Positions 27,261 to 36,053 of a stretch of 64,000 nucleotides of DNA are shown one piece after another. Made by a program: the position numbers and the translations under genes. How positions within the stretch are numbered: the first letter of the stretch is position 1; the number at the start of each line of letters is the position of its first letter. The stretch comes from Mediterraneibacter massiliensis. GTDB taxonomy: Bacteria; Bacillota; Clostridia; Lachnospirales; Lachnospiraceae. The notes under the pieces were generated by a model that saw only the letters and a program-made list of their open reading frames with translations, had not been told where the DNA came from and did not search any database. The DNA is taken from positions 49,005 through 113,004 of the forward strand of contig NZ_LN913001.1 of NCBI RefSeq assembly GCF_001487105.1. Direction: 5' to 3'.

Positions 27261-27482
27261 CTACATCCGTACTGTAAGTCCCGACAGTTTTGCAACAGGC
27301 AGACCGACCAAATACCAGTCGTCTCCCATTTCAATTCTGACCGGAACCCAGGTATTGTTTACTTTTACCTCAAAGCATTCTCCACAATGTAATCCGCCAT
27401 AAAACGAATCCATTCCAAATCGAATATCATATCGCCCACTTTCTGGATCAAAAAATAAAGTTCCCTCTGTTTTGTTACTCAT
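27261..27482 (-). CDS. DUF5348-like small protein
   Basis: A 73-residue protein. The sequence TGRYDI-like lead, then FYGGLHCGECFEVKV and DWYLVG match DUF5348, a small beta-rich family frequent next to serine recombinases in Firmicutes. ATG 27482 follows GGGAGGTAG. Function unknown. Confidence 0.65.
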   Translation of the reverse strand: MSNKTEGTLFFDPESGRYDIRFGMDSFYGGLHCGECFEVKVNNTWVPVRIEMGDDWYLVGLPVAKLSGLTVRM

Positions 27483-27527
27483 ATTACTACCTCCCATCTT
27501 TTTTCTCTTCATATAATAATTATCAAT

Positions 27528-28187
27528 TTATTTCTGAAATTGGACAAACTGAGGAAATTTCTCAAAAAAATCTTTCCGGTAACGATAGAACGTAGAAGCT
27601 GTAAGCCCAAGTTCTCTCTGCAGTTGAGTTGGCGTCACCTCCTTTTCTATTACCCGCAGAAATTCCTGGTTGAACTTTTCTGGTTCTATGGCTCTCGGTC
27701 TTCCCACTTCATCCCATTCACCTCGAAGTTTTTTTGCCTCCATACCTTCCCTTTGACGCTTTTCTTTTTTCTCCATCTCCGCCTGTGCCAAAGATGCATA
27801 AATCTCAATCAATACATTATTGATCGTCTCTATCATCAGCCTTGCTAAAGCGTTGTCCATCTGTGACAAATCAATCAGTGTAGTCGGAAGTTCCAATACC
27901 ATTACCCGTACTCCCTTGTCTTTTAAAATCTGCAGCTGCTTTAAAATTTCCTGCTTATTCCTACCCAGTCTGTCAAGCTCTGTGATAATCAGCGTATCTC
28001 CTTCTCGTAAAACATCTTCAACCAGAACAGTGTATCGTGGTCTGTCAAAGTTTTTCCCTGTCAGCTTATCTGTGAAAATTCCTGCCAGTTTTATATTCTG
28101 ACTCTCACAGAATCTCTGAATTTCTATAATCCCCCTATCCAAATGCTGTTCTTTGGTACTGGTCCTGTGATACCCGTAATATGCCAT
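27528..28187 (-). CDS. Serine recombinase (resolvase/invertase family)
   Basis: A 219-residue small serine recombinase. The catalytic Ser10 lies in YHRTSTKEQ; the Arg-containing LDRLGRNKQEIL follows near residue 70; a helical arm and a C-terminal HTH (TPTQLQRELGLTASTFYRYRKD) bind DNA. It cuts and rejoins DNA through a phosphoserine intermediate, resolving cointegrates or inverting DNA. It marks a separate mobile unit inside the cargo block. The repeats just upstream (28200-28325) could be its site. Confidence 0.85.
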   Translation of the reverse strand: MAYYGYHRTSTKEQHLDRGIIEIQRFCESQNIKLAGIFTDKLTGKNFDRPRYTVLVEDVLREGDTLIITELDRLGRNKQEILKQLQILKDKGVRVMVLELPTTLIDLSQMDNALARLMIETINNVLIEIYASLAQAEMEKKEKRQREGMEAKKLRGEWDEVGRPRAIEPEKFNQEFLRVIEKEVTPTQLQRELGLTASTFYRYRKDFFEKFPQFVQFQK

Positions 28188-28400
28188 ATCTCTTCCTCCT
28201 ATACATTCCCAAAAAGTTCACAAATCTTTTGGCATATCCCAAAACTCCATTTATATACTTTCTGAGAGTAAAAAATAGCCTCCAGCATCTACTCTCAAAA
28301 AGCATACTTTTTGGGAGATAGCTTTCACTACTTCTGTACGGAGATTGACATGAAACCGCAACAAAAAAGACAGGAACATTTCTGCCCTGCCTTCTCTGCT
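28188..28400. promoter_or_regulatory. Repeat-containing gap, possible resolvase site
   Basis: CCCAAAA-type motifs occur near 28208 and 28238 and inverted as TTTTTGGGA near 28308. GAGAGTA / TACTCTC forms an inverted repeat (about 28263-28294). Such sub-site spacing next to a small serine recombinase suggests a res or inversion site, but no crossover core is proven. Confidence 0.35.
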
Positions 28401-28862
28401 TTATTCAGTTCTGTTTTTCCTATACTCAAACTTATAACCTACACCTTTTACAGTATGGATGTACTGAAGTCTGTCCGGATTCGGTTCCAGCTTCTTCCGA
28501 AGCTGGCTAATGCACCACATGACTGCATTCTCATAGTTTTCCACTTCCTCTGTCCAGACCGCCTCATAGATTTGTTCTTTAGATCGTACCCAGCCTGTAT
28601 GCCTGGCAAGATAAACCAACGTGTCAAATTCATGTCGGCTGAGATAAATTTTTCTCCCGTTCCGATAAACCAGTTTCTCTGAAAGTAAAATCTCCAGATC
28701 CGCACGTTCTATTTTTTCTGAAGGCAATATCCATTCTTCTACATCAGCAAAATCTTCTACTGCCTTCAAGATTTTCTCCAGTATATAATCTTCATTCTTT
28801 GATACAGATACAATTAAAATTTTCCCATACGCATCACCTCTGTAATAATTTACTAAAAACAA
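28401..28862 (-). CDS. OmpR-type winged-helix protein lacking a full receiver
   Basis: A 153-residue protein. The C-terminal 95 residues are a clear OmpR/PhoB winged helix (RHEFDTLVYLARH, VWTEEVENYENAVMWCISQLRKKL, GVGYKFEY). The N-terminal about 55 residues replace the normal receiver and contain no phospho-Asp. ATG 28828 with GAGGTG would fit a normal start, but it is one base out of frame with the body at GGGAAAATT. The open frame instead starts upstream at MFLVNYY. A near-copy lies at 32948-33369 with the same offset. It follows the ABC permease by 6 bp. Confidence 0.65.
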   Translation of the reverse strand: MFLVNYYRGDAYGKILIVSVSKNEDYILEKILKAVEDFADVEEWILPSEKIERADLEILLSEKLVYRNGRKIYLSRHEFDTLVYLARHTGWVRSKEQIYEAVWTEEVENYENAVMWCISQLRKKLEPNPDRLQYIHTVKGVGYKFEYRKNRTE

Positions 28863-28868
28863 ACTTAT

Positions 28869-29942
28869 TTATGAAACTTGATGTTTTGCAAAAATTTTAC
28901 GTGAAAGAATACTACCAAGTAATAAAAAGGTAATTGCAACGGGAACTACCCAAATGGCATACAGCATCCCATTATCCATTTGCTCTATTGACATTATTGA
29001 AATGTATTGTGCACAGTATATTGGGAGAAGTACAACGTACCGAAACAAAGGACTATTTTCAGAAATAGGTAACATAATAGGAACGATATAAATTGCTGCA
29101 GAAACTACCAAAGATATAATTTCATTTTTGCAAACAGCAGAAAAAAACAATGTAATACCTGCTATACTGATAGCTCCAGCAAAAGCTAAAAGTATTTGAT
29201 ATTTCAGCACTGTGCCGCATGAAATATTGAATGGTATATATCCTTCCACAAAATCATTAGAAGAAAATAAAATACTACAATCCAATCCATCTGTTCCATA
29301 AAATATAAATGCCAACGCCATATTTAATATGGTAATCATTGCAGTGACAGCCGTAGCCGATATAATACCTGCAATTACCTTTGCAGTAGCACATTTTGTT
29401 TTTCCATATTTACTGGTCAAAACAATGTTATCCATACCGTTATATTCTCCCGAAAAGACAGGAGCAAGCATAATAATGATGACAAAGGCAAGTGCTATGA
29501 AAATTTTTGCATTATTTTGACTGGTATTAAGCCATCCATTTATATAACCAACTTTTATCTCTGCATTGCCAAAAACATCTGAAACCGTTGCCCCATTCCA
29601 TTCTCCATTCGCATCAGCAAACCGCGAAACCGCTGCAGATTGAATTGCATTTAGATAAAGATATTGTGCATTCATCCCATGCAAATCTACTTTGGGAGCA
29701 AATTCTGTCAATATCTGTTTCACTTTTTCATCAGTCAATTTCCCTTCGTATTTATCGGCAATTTTTTTATCAATTTCAACAGCGGTTCTTCCTTTTCCAT
29801 CTGTTGTTCCGTCAGAAGCATACATTCCTTTATAAGTTATCATGGTCAACAATATGGAAAAAGCGGCTACAACAATAAAAGCAATAACAGATAATCGTCT
29901 GGAAAAAATTTTCCGGCATTCAAATTGTATCATCTTCCTCAT
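28869..29942 (-). CDS. ABC-2-type transporter permease
   Basis: A 357-residue membrane protein: one N-terminal segment (about 18-38), a long external loop, then five segments in the C-terminal half, as in BcrB/LanFEG-like ABC-2 permeases. It pairs with the overlapping upstream ATPase (start overlap ATGA at 29939-29942). Together they probably export or detoxify an antimicrobial peptide; substrate unknown. Confidence 0.8.
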   Translation of the reverse strand: MRKMIQFECRKIFSRRLSVIAFIVVAAFSILLTMITYKGMYASDGTTDGKGRTAVEIDKKIADKYEGKLTDEKVKQILTEFAPKVDLHGMNAQYLYLNAIQSAAVSRFADANGEWNGATVSDVFGNAEIKVGYINGWLNTSQNNAKIFIALAFVIIIMLAPVFSGEYNGMDNIVLTSKYGKTKCATAKVIAGIISATAVTAMITILNMALAFIFYGTDGLDCSILFSSNDFVEGYIPFNISCGTVLKYQILLAFAGAISIAGITLFFSAVCKNEIISLVVSAAIYIVPIMLPISENSPLFRYVVLLPIYCAQYISIMSIEQMDNGMLYAIWVVPVAITFLLLGSILSRKIFAKHQVS

Positions 29943-30814
29943 TGATCATTCCTCCCTCTAAAATAATACAAGTACAAATCTTCTAAATTCGGCTGTACAC
30001 TTATTGCATTTGAAACCGGTGCATGATCTGCAATAATACGAAGTAATGTAGAATTATTTTCCTGATTTCTTAAATTGCTAACATTAAATTTTGAAGCAAA
30101 CTTTTCTGCGTCCGCAGTAGGAATATTACATTCCCAAACTTGACCGGCAATCTCTGCAGTGATTTCCTGTGGTTTTCCAAAATGCAAAATCTGACCAGAT
30201 TTCATCATAATAATTTCTTCGGCAATATATTCAACATCTGAAACAATATGTGTAGACAAAATAACAATCCTGTCTTTTGAAAATGCACCGATTAAATTTC
30301 GAAAACGCACACGTTCTTTCGGATCAAGTCCTGCTGTCGGCTCATCTAAAATCAAAATATGCGGGTTATTTAACATCGCTTGTGCAATCCCTAATCGTTG
30401 TTTCATACCGCCAGAGAACGTCTTGATTTTGTGATGCTTCTCTTTTGCCAAATCTACTGTTTCTAACAATTCGTTTGCTTTTTTCTTTGCCTGTCTTTCA
30501 CTCAAACCTTTTAATGCGGCAATGTACAATAAAAAATCCCATGCAGTAAAATTTGGATAATACCAAAAATCTTGTGGTAAATATCCTAATAAATTTCTAT
30601 ACTGTTCTCCAAGCATAGCTATATTTTTCCCATTAAGCATGATTTTCCCAGATGTCGGGGTCTGAATATCGCATAGCAGACGCATAAATGTAGTTTTGCC
30701 CGCACCATTTGCACCAAGCAAGCCATACACCCCATTTGATAAAGTAATATTCAAATGGTCTACCGCAGTTTTTGAGCCATATTGTTTTGTTAGCCCAAGG
30801 ATTTTAAGTTCCAT
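29939..30814 (-). CDS. ABC transporter ATP-binding protein (BcrA-like)
   Basis: A 291-residue ATPase. Walker A GANGAGKTT near residue 35, Q-loop LPQDF, signature FSGGMKQRLG, Walker B ILILDEPTAGLDP and switch His in STHIVSD. A C-terminal extension of about 75 residues is typical of BcrA/lantibiotic-immunity ATPases. It energises the adjacent permease. The upstream two-component pair likely controls it. Confidence 0.85.
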   Translation of the reverse strand: MELKILGLTKQYGSKTAVDHLNITLSNGVYGLLGANGAGKTTFMRLLCDIQTPTSGKIMLNGKNIAMLGEQYRNLLGYLPQDFWYYPNFTAWDFLLYIAALKGLSERQAKKKANELLETVDLAKEKHHKIKTFSGGMKQRLGIAQAMLNNPHILILDEPTAGLDPKERVRFRNLIGAFSKDRIVILSTHIVSDVEYIAEEIIMMKSGQILHFGKPQEITAEIAGQVWECNIPTADAEKFASKFNVSNLRNQENNSTLLRIIADHAPVSNAISVQPNLEDLYLYYFRGRNDQ

Positions 30815-30903
30815 ATAATAAAAACTCCTTTCTTCATAAAGAGCGAAAAAATACTCTCCATGTGTTTTATGGAGAGTATAATGGGAAAATATCTACTTTT
30901 TAT

Positions 30904-32082
30904 CTACAAATCAGGAGTTTTGAAATATGCCGACACCTTTGCTCCAGTTGTAGTATTCTCAATTTTCAAATACCCATTATGAAGTTTGCAAAGCAACTTG
31001 CAAATATAAAGTCCAAGTCCAAAATGCTCAGAACGGTTGCCTTCCTCTGTGAAGTATGGATTTGTAGCCTTCTGAAGACTGCTTTTTTCAAAACCTTTCC
31101 CATCATCTGATACAGAAAGCAACATACCATTATCCACCAAAGAAAACGATAATGTTATTGTAGTCTGAGCATATCGAACAGCATTGGAGATTAAATTATT
31201 GCATACCTGTGAAATAAATGTACTGTCGAGTGATAGCTCGGAAACAGATATCTCATTCTCTAAAAGCAATTTTTTCCCGTTTTTCATGCATACAATTTTT
31301 GAATTTTCATACACTGAAGATAGGAATGACTGCAAAGGAATCATTTTGTATTCTGGTAACGTATCTTCCATACGTCTAAGATTACTCATACTACTCACAT
31401 AATTTTCCATGCGGTAGATATTCTTTCCCATTGTAATAGCAATTCTCTGCGTTTGTGGATTGTCACTGCTTTGCAGCATTTCGTTATAACCCTTTAATAC
31501 GGTAAGAGGGGTACGCAAATCATGAGCAAAGGCTGCGTTGAGTTCTTTTCGTTCTTCGACTTGCCTCCACATTTTAGAAAAGTTATCTTCCAAGGTTGTA
31601 CTCATAATTTTAAAAGATGTACATAGCTGCCCTAATTCGTCTTCTCTGTCATAGTGAATAGAAATATTTAAATCATTGTTCGCTATTTTTTCAGACGCTT
31701 CCCGTAATTCGGTAAGCGGTTTTTTCAGTCTGTTCCTATAAAAAAATAACGCTGCGGCAATAATGCACACTGAAAAATATACAGGGGCAACAACTACCGG
31801 AAGTGTTTCTAACATAGCGATTATACGCTCATCTTGTTCAGACAGCAGAGCAGGAGACGTCCCGATGTATGTACCCTCACCAAACCGTTCCCCTTGCTCA
31901 TTCGTCAAATAATATTTTTCACCAGACGTAGGATAAGATGATCTAATTCTTTCGGCGGCAACACCACATACAGAAAAAGTCGCTACAGAGAGAATCAGTG
32001 CAAGTACAACAAAGACAATTATATAAAGAATAAGGCTTTTTCGTAGAGACAAATCATGTCGCTGAGAATTTATTTGATCCAT
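30904..32082 (-). CDS. Sensor histidine kinase
   Basis: A 392-residue membrane kinase. Two membrane segments (about 15-38 and 95-112) enclose a short extracytoplasmic loop. A HAMP-like linker follows, then the H-box FAHDLRTPLTVL (phospho-His), N-box NLISNAVRYA and G-boxes DDGKGF and GLGLYI. It phosphorylates the regulator encoded just upstream, with which it overlaps by 13 bp. Linked to the BcrA-type transporter, so it probably responds to peptide or envelope stress. Confidence 0.9.
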   Translation of the reverse strand: MDQINSQRHDLSLRKSLILYIIVFVVLALILSVATFSVCGVAAERIRSSYPTSGEKYYLTNEQGERFGEGTYIGTSPALLSEQDERIIAMLETLPVVVAPVYFSVCIIAAALFFYRNRLKKPLTELREASEKIANNDLNISIHYDREDELGQLCTSFKIMSTTLEDNFSKMWRQVEERKELNAAFAHDLRTPLTVLKGYNEMLQSSDNPQTQRIAITMGKNIYRMENYVSSMSNLRRMEDTLPEYKMIPLQSFLSSVYENSKIVCMKNGKKLLLENEISVSELSLDSTFISQVCNNLISNAVRYAQTTITLSFSLVDNGMLLSVSDDGKGFEKSSLQKATNPYFTEEGNRSEHFGLGLYICKLLCKLHNGYLKIENTTTGAKVSAYFKTPDL

Positions 32083-32744
32083 TTATATCCACACCCCCAA
32101 ACGGTTTCAATATATATACAGTCTGTATATTTTGCAATTTTTGTCCGTATTCTACGGATGTGTTCAGCCACAACGCTACTGTCCCCTTCACTGTCATAGC
32201 CCCAAATACGTTCATAGATTCGTTCTTTCTCAAATACTTGTCCCGGATTTTGAGAAAGCAACTCTACAATATCAAATTCTTTTTTTGCAAGTCCCACACG
32301 CCTGTTATCAAAAAACAAACAACGCTCCGAATAATCAATCGTCAGTTCTCCAACAAACTTAATTTGCGTTTCAAAACTATGTCTCTTTTCCCGACGTAGA
32401 TGAGCACATACCCTTGCTTCGAGTTCCGCAAGTGAAAATGGTTTTACAATATAGTCATCTCCACCTATAGAAAATCCTTTTACTTTATCAGCTTCTTCAA
32501 TTCGTGCTGTTAGAAAAAGAATAGGACAAGTTACATAGTTTCTGATACGCTGACAGACTTCCAACCCATCCATTCCCGGCATATTTATATCCAGTAAAAT
32601 AATGTTAGGCTGTTTTTCTACTTGTTTTAATGTTTCAGCACCATTTGTAGCAGATAGAACACAGAAACCTTTACTTTCAAAAAAACTACTAAGCATTAAA
32701 ACAATATCTTTTTCATCATCAACTATCAATATTTTGGCATTCAA
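32070..32744 (-). CDS. OmpR-family response regulator
   Basis: A 224-residue regulator. The receiver has acidic pocket VDDEKD, phospho-Asp in LLDINMPG (about residue 52) and Lys in VKPFS. The C-terminal winged helix ends in ETVWGCGYKW. AGGAGGTG-type site lies upstream. It heads the operon regulator, kinase, ATPase, permease and presumably activates it. Confidence 0.9.
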   Translation of the reverse strand: MNAKILIVDDEKDIVLMLSSFFESKGFCVLSATNGAETLKQVEKQPNIILLDINMPGMDGLEVCQRIRNYVTCPILFLTARIEEADKVKGFSIGGDDYIVKPFSLAELEARVCAHLRREKRHSFETQIKFVGELTIDYSERCLFFDNRRVGLAKKEFDIVELLSQNPGQVFEKERIYERIWGYDSEGDSSVVAEHIRRIRTKIAKYTDCIYIETVWGCGYKWIK

Positions 32745-32947
32745 TTTTATACACCTCCTACTATATCATAACATCCATTTTTCAATTATTTATCTACTTT
32801 TCTGTTTTTTTACTCCTCAACTAACTTATTCTCATCCTTGTTATATGCTATGTTTGTATAGAGTGAACACAAGAGTACTAGCAAGCACCTAGTTCTTCCT
32901 TATTAGCAAAAGCAGCACTGATTTTTTCAACCAGTACCGCTTTCCTT

Positions 32948-33369
32948 TTAAATCCCAGAATTAAATTTATAGCCTACACCCCAAATGGTTTTGATATAAG
33001 GACTTCCTTTCGGGTTATTCCCCAGCTTCTTCCTAAGCTGGCTGATGCACCACATGACTGCATTCTCATAGTCCACGACTTCTTCTGTCCAAACCGCATC
33101 ATAGATTTGTTCTTTGGATCGTACCCAACCTGGATGTCTGGCAAGATAAACTAAAGTATCAAATTCATGTCTATTGAGCTGCATTTCTTTTCCATTCCGA
33201 TAAACCATCTTTTCTGGAAGTAAAATCTCAAGATCAGCACGTTCTATTTTTTCTGAAGGTAACGCCCTCTCCTCTACGTCAGCAGAACTTTCTACTATCT
33301 TCAGGATTTTCTTCAGTATATCTTCTTTGGTGTCTGGAACAGATAAAATTACGATTTTCCCATCCGCAT
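32948..33369 (-). pseudogene. Second truncated OmpR-type winged-helix gene, frameshifted at its start
   Basis: A near-copy of the gene at 28401-28862, same position behind an ABC permease. The winged helix (RHEFDTLVYLARH to GVGYKFN) is open from ATG 33208. The homologous 50-odd residues before it are readable from about 33360 with no start codon in that frame. The well-placed starts ATG 33369 and 33363 (AGGCAGGTG upstream) are one base out of frame at GGGAAAATC. Either the gene is broken by one lost A, or it uses slippage. Confidence 0.65.
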
Positions 33370-33395
33370 CACCTGCCTTGATTCTTTCTGATTGT

Positions 33396-36026
33396 TTATT
33401 CTGTCCGCAGCCTTTCTACCACACTGCCTTTATTAAAGAAATGCAACACCACCACTGGAATGATTGCCGCCAAGATCAAATAGATCACTGCGATGAAGAA
33501 TGCCGGAACCAGTGTAAACCGCAGGGTAAAATACCACATGGACGGAGAATTGAGTACGTTTTTCAAGACCGTCATCCCTAAAATTGCTGCAAGCAGACCG
33601 CCGATCACGTCTGCGCCTGCCGCATAATATAAGCCCTCATCCACAATCAGTCTGCGAAGCTGACGGTTCGTCATGCCGATACTCTGCATTGCTGCAAATT
33701 CATGGCGGCGGGTAATGATATTGGTGACCATCATATTGGTAAAGTTAATCAGTCCGGCAAATGCCAAAATCACTCCGATCATACCTCCTACCAGCAGAAC
33801 AATATTCCGGTTGGACGCAAGCTGCTCTTGTAACAGCTTGGTGGATGTATAGGCAACAGAAGTATTTTGTCCCGTAAAGTCCGCTAAAAATCCCTCCAGA
33901 TTCTCTTTTTGCCCTTCTTCTGCATTAAAGCTGTAACTGAAAATCGTTGGCTCTTCATAAAGTTCCTTGAACTTTGTATCACTCATATAGAGAAATGGTG
34001 CATCGCCGCCAATATAGGTTGCTCCATTTGCACCTGCATAGGTTTCGTATTCCGTTGCCACCACCGTTGCTTTTGCTAAAATCGTACAAGTCTTTTCTTC
34101 TTTTCCATCTTTGGAAAATGTAATCGAATCTCCTACCTGAAGCTGTTGCTGTAGCTGTGTCTCTTCTTCCGCCTCTCCGGTCAGTCGGTCTATGATCGTT
34201 CCGACAATCACATAATCTCCGGTTTCCATTTTCTCTTTCAAAATATCCGGATTGTTCTCACCTTCATAAATCGTGACATCCTCCCAGAATGCTTCCGAAA
34301 CGCCAAACACATTTCCAAAATATCCATCTTCTGTTCCCGGAACTACCCGCAGAGACAATCCGTTTTCATACGCTTTGCTGACAGAATCTTCTTCTGCCTC
34401 CTCCGCGATACAAACCAGATCTTCAAACTTATAATCTACCGTCACATCACTATCATCCCGTGTATTCCGGTACAGAATTCTTTCCTCTTCCACACCTTTT
34501 TTCTGATTGATCAGATCTACTGCCGAAGCCGGAAGTCCGTCTTCTCGATACTGGAATGGAGAAACTCCATTGACTGCCACGGAATTGTAAACGGTAAAGT
34601 CTGTTTTCGTAGAACGGGAAATCCATTTTTCTTCATCCATACTCTGTGTGATCACAATAATCGAATTAAATAAAACAATGCACAACAGCATGGATAGGAC
34701 AATAAAAACGGATCTCCGTTTGTTCCTGCCAAGATTGGAAAATGCCATATAGGACAGCTTTGTTCCATGTGTCCGTTTTGTCTCTTTCGTTTTCTTCTTT
34801 TCCTGCCCGGTATAACGGATGGCTTCCAGAGGGGATATCCGCGCCGCCTTTCTTGCTGGTTTCCGTGTACTGATCATTACGGTAAAAATCGTAAACACTG
34901 CCGCAATCAGAAAGATAAGGGGCGACACGGACACTTTCATGGCATTCAAAGCATTTGCCTGGAAAAACCTCATCACAACCGGAAGAAGCATCCTGCTTAC
35001 CAGAAATCCAAAGAGTAATCCCAGCGGAAGACCGATCAGCGTCAGCCAGAGTGCCTGCCGGTTCACAATCTTTTTGATCTGCCTTGTGGATGTTCCGATG
35101 GTTCGGAGCAGACCGTATTGTCTTACGTCCTGCATCACGGAAATATCGAAAATATTATAAATCAACAGATACCCACTCACGACAAACAACAGTACAAATA
35201 CAACTGCTGACAGCATCATGCCCGGCTGAAGCATGGCATTTCCTACCTGATTTTGTGAACAGGCAATATAATTGTCTGCATTCATCTGTTTCGGTTCTCC
35301 GCCCACGGAACGTGCAAATTCCTGTAACTGCTTTTGTATTTGCCGCTGATCCTTCAGTAGCACATCTGCCATATACGTTCCTGCAATCTCCCGGTCCTCT
35401 GCATAAGTATTTACAAATATTTCCGGATTGTCTTTCACAAACTGCTCGGAAACAATCAACAAACTTCCCGTATCATTGGCAGCTTCCCACCAGCCGGAAA
35501 CAACCATTTCATACTGATAGGTTTCTCCACGTAAGGTAAATTCCACCGGAACGGTTTCTCCCACCTTTGCCTCTACTCCCAACGCCTCCAGCGCCTGATC
35601 TGTTGTAGCAATCTCATTTGCCGCCTTTGGAGCCTTTCCATGTGTGGGCGTACAGAAGGTCAGTTCCTGTTGTACCGGATCTGCATAGTTTATCTCAACC
35701 ATATGTCCGGAAGCGTTGGATGCAAAGCCAACAAACCGCCTGCATCCTGCCTCCTTGATAAAATCACTATTTTGTAACTCTTCATACTGTTCTTCTGTCA
35801 GATACCGGATGTCCCCGTCCGCCTTGCTTCCCTTCTGCATCTGCATGGAAAGCTGAACGGAGGAGGACATGCTAAATACCAGCGAAGTAATGGAAGTAAA
35901 TAGAAACGCAGTCAACATGATCGCCAGTATCGCCGCAAGATTCCGGATTCTGTTTTTCTTAAAATACCGCTTGGATAACCGCTTGATTACTTCCGTATTG
36001 TTATTGCCAAATAATATATCATTCAA
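33396..36026 (-). CDS. FtsX-like ABC permease (BceB/MacB class), copy 1
   Basis: An 876-residue permease with an N-terminal membrane segment, a large extracytoplasmic domain (about 65-270), a three-segment FtsX block (about 280-400), a second soluble domain (about 460-740) and a final three-segment FtsX block (about 755-865). The motif SPLEAIRYTG follows the first block and VVERLRTE ends it. The same layout as the copies at 36054 and 39344. Such permeases act as antimicrobial-peptide sensors and exporters. It shares the ATPases encoded at 38605 and 42005. Confidence 0.85.
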   Translation of the reverse strand: MNDILFGNNNTEVIKRLSKRYFKKNRIRNLAAILAIMLTAFLFTSITSLVFSMSSSVQLSMQMQKGSKADGDIRYLTEEQYEELQNSDFIKEAGCRRFVGFASNASGHMVEINYADPVQQELTFCTPTHGKAPKAANEIATTDQALEALGVEAKVGETVPVEFTLRGETYQYEMVVSGWWEAANDTGSLLIVSEQFVKDNPEIFVNTYAEDREIAGTYMADVLLKDQRQIQKQLQEFARSVGGEPKQMNADNYIACSQNQVGNAMLQPGMMLSAVVFVLLFVVSGYLLIYNIFDISVMQDVRQYGLLRTIGTSTRQIKKIVNRQALWLTLIGLPLGLLFGFLVSRMLLPVVMRFFQANALNAMKVSVSPLIFLIAAVFTIFTVMISTRKPARKAARISPLEAIRYTGQEKKKTKETKRTHGTKLSYMAFSNLGRNKRRSVFIVLSMLLCIVLFNSIIVITQSMDEEKWISRSTKTDFTVYNSVAVNGVSPFQYREDGLPASAVDLINQKKGVEEERILYRNTRDDSDVTVDYKFEDLVCIAEEAEEDSVSKAYENGLSLRVVPGTEDGYFGNVFGVSEAFWEDVTIYEGENNPDILKEKMETGDYVIVGTIIDRLTGEAEEETQLQQQLQVGDSITFSKDGKEEKTCTILAKATVVATEYETYAGANGATYIGGDAPFLYMSDTKFKELYEEPTIFSYSFNAEEGQKENLEGFLADFTGQNTSVAYTSTKLLQEQLASNRNIVLLVGGMIGVILAFAGLINFTNMMVTNIITRRHEFAAMQSIGMTNRQLRRLIVDEGLYYAAGADVIGGLLAAILGMTVLKNVLNSPSMWYFTLRFTLVPAFFIAVIYLILAAIIPVVVLHFFNKGSVVERLRTE

Positions 36027-36053
36027 GTGATCCCTCCTGTTCTTTCAACTCCT

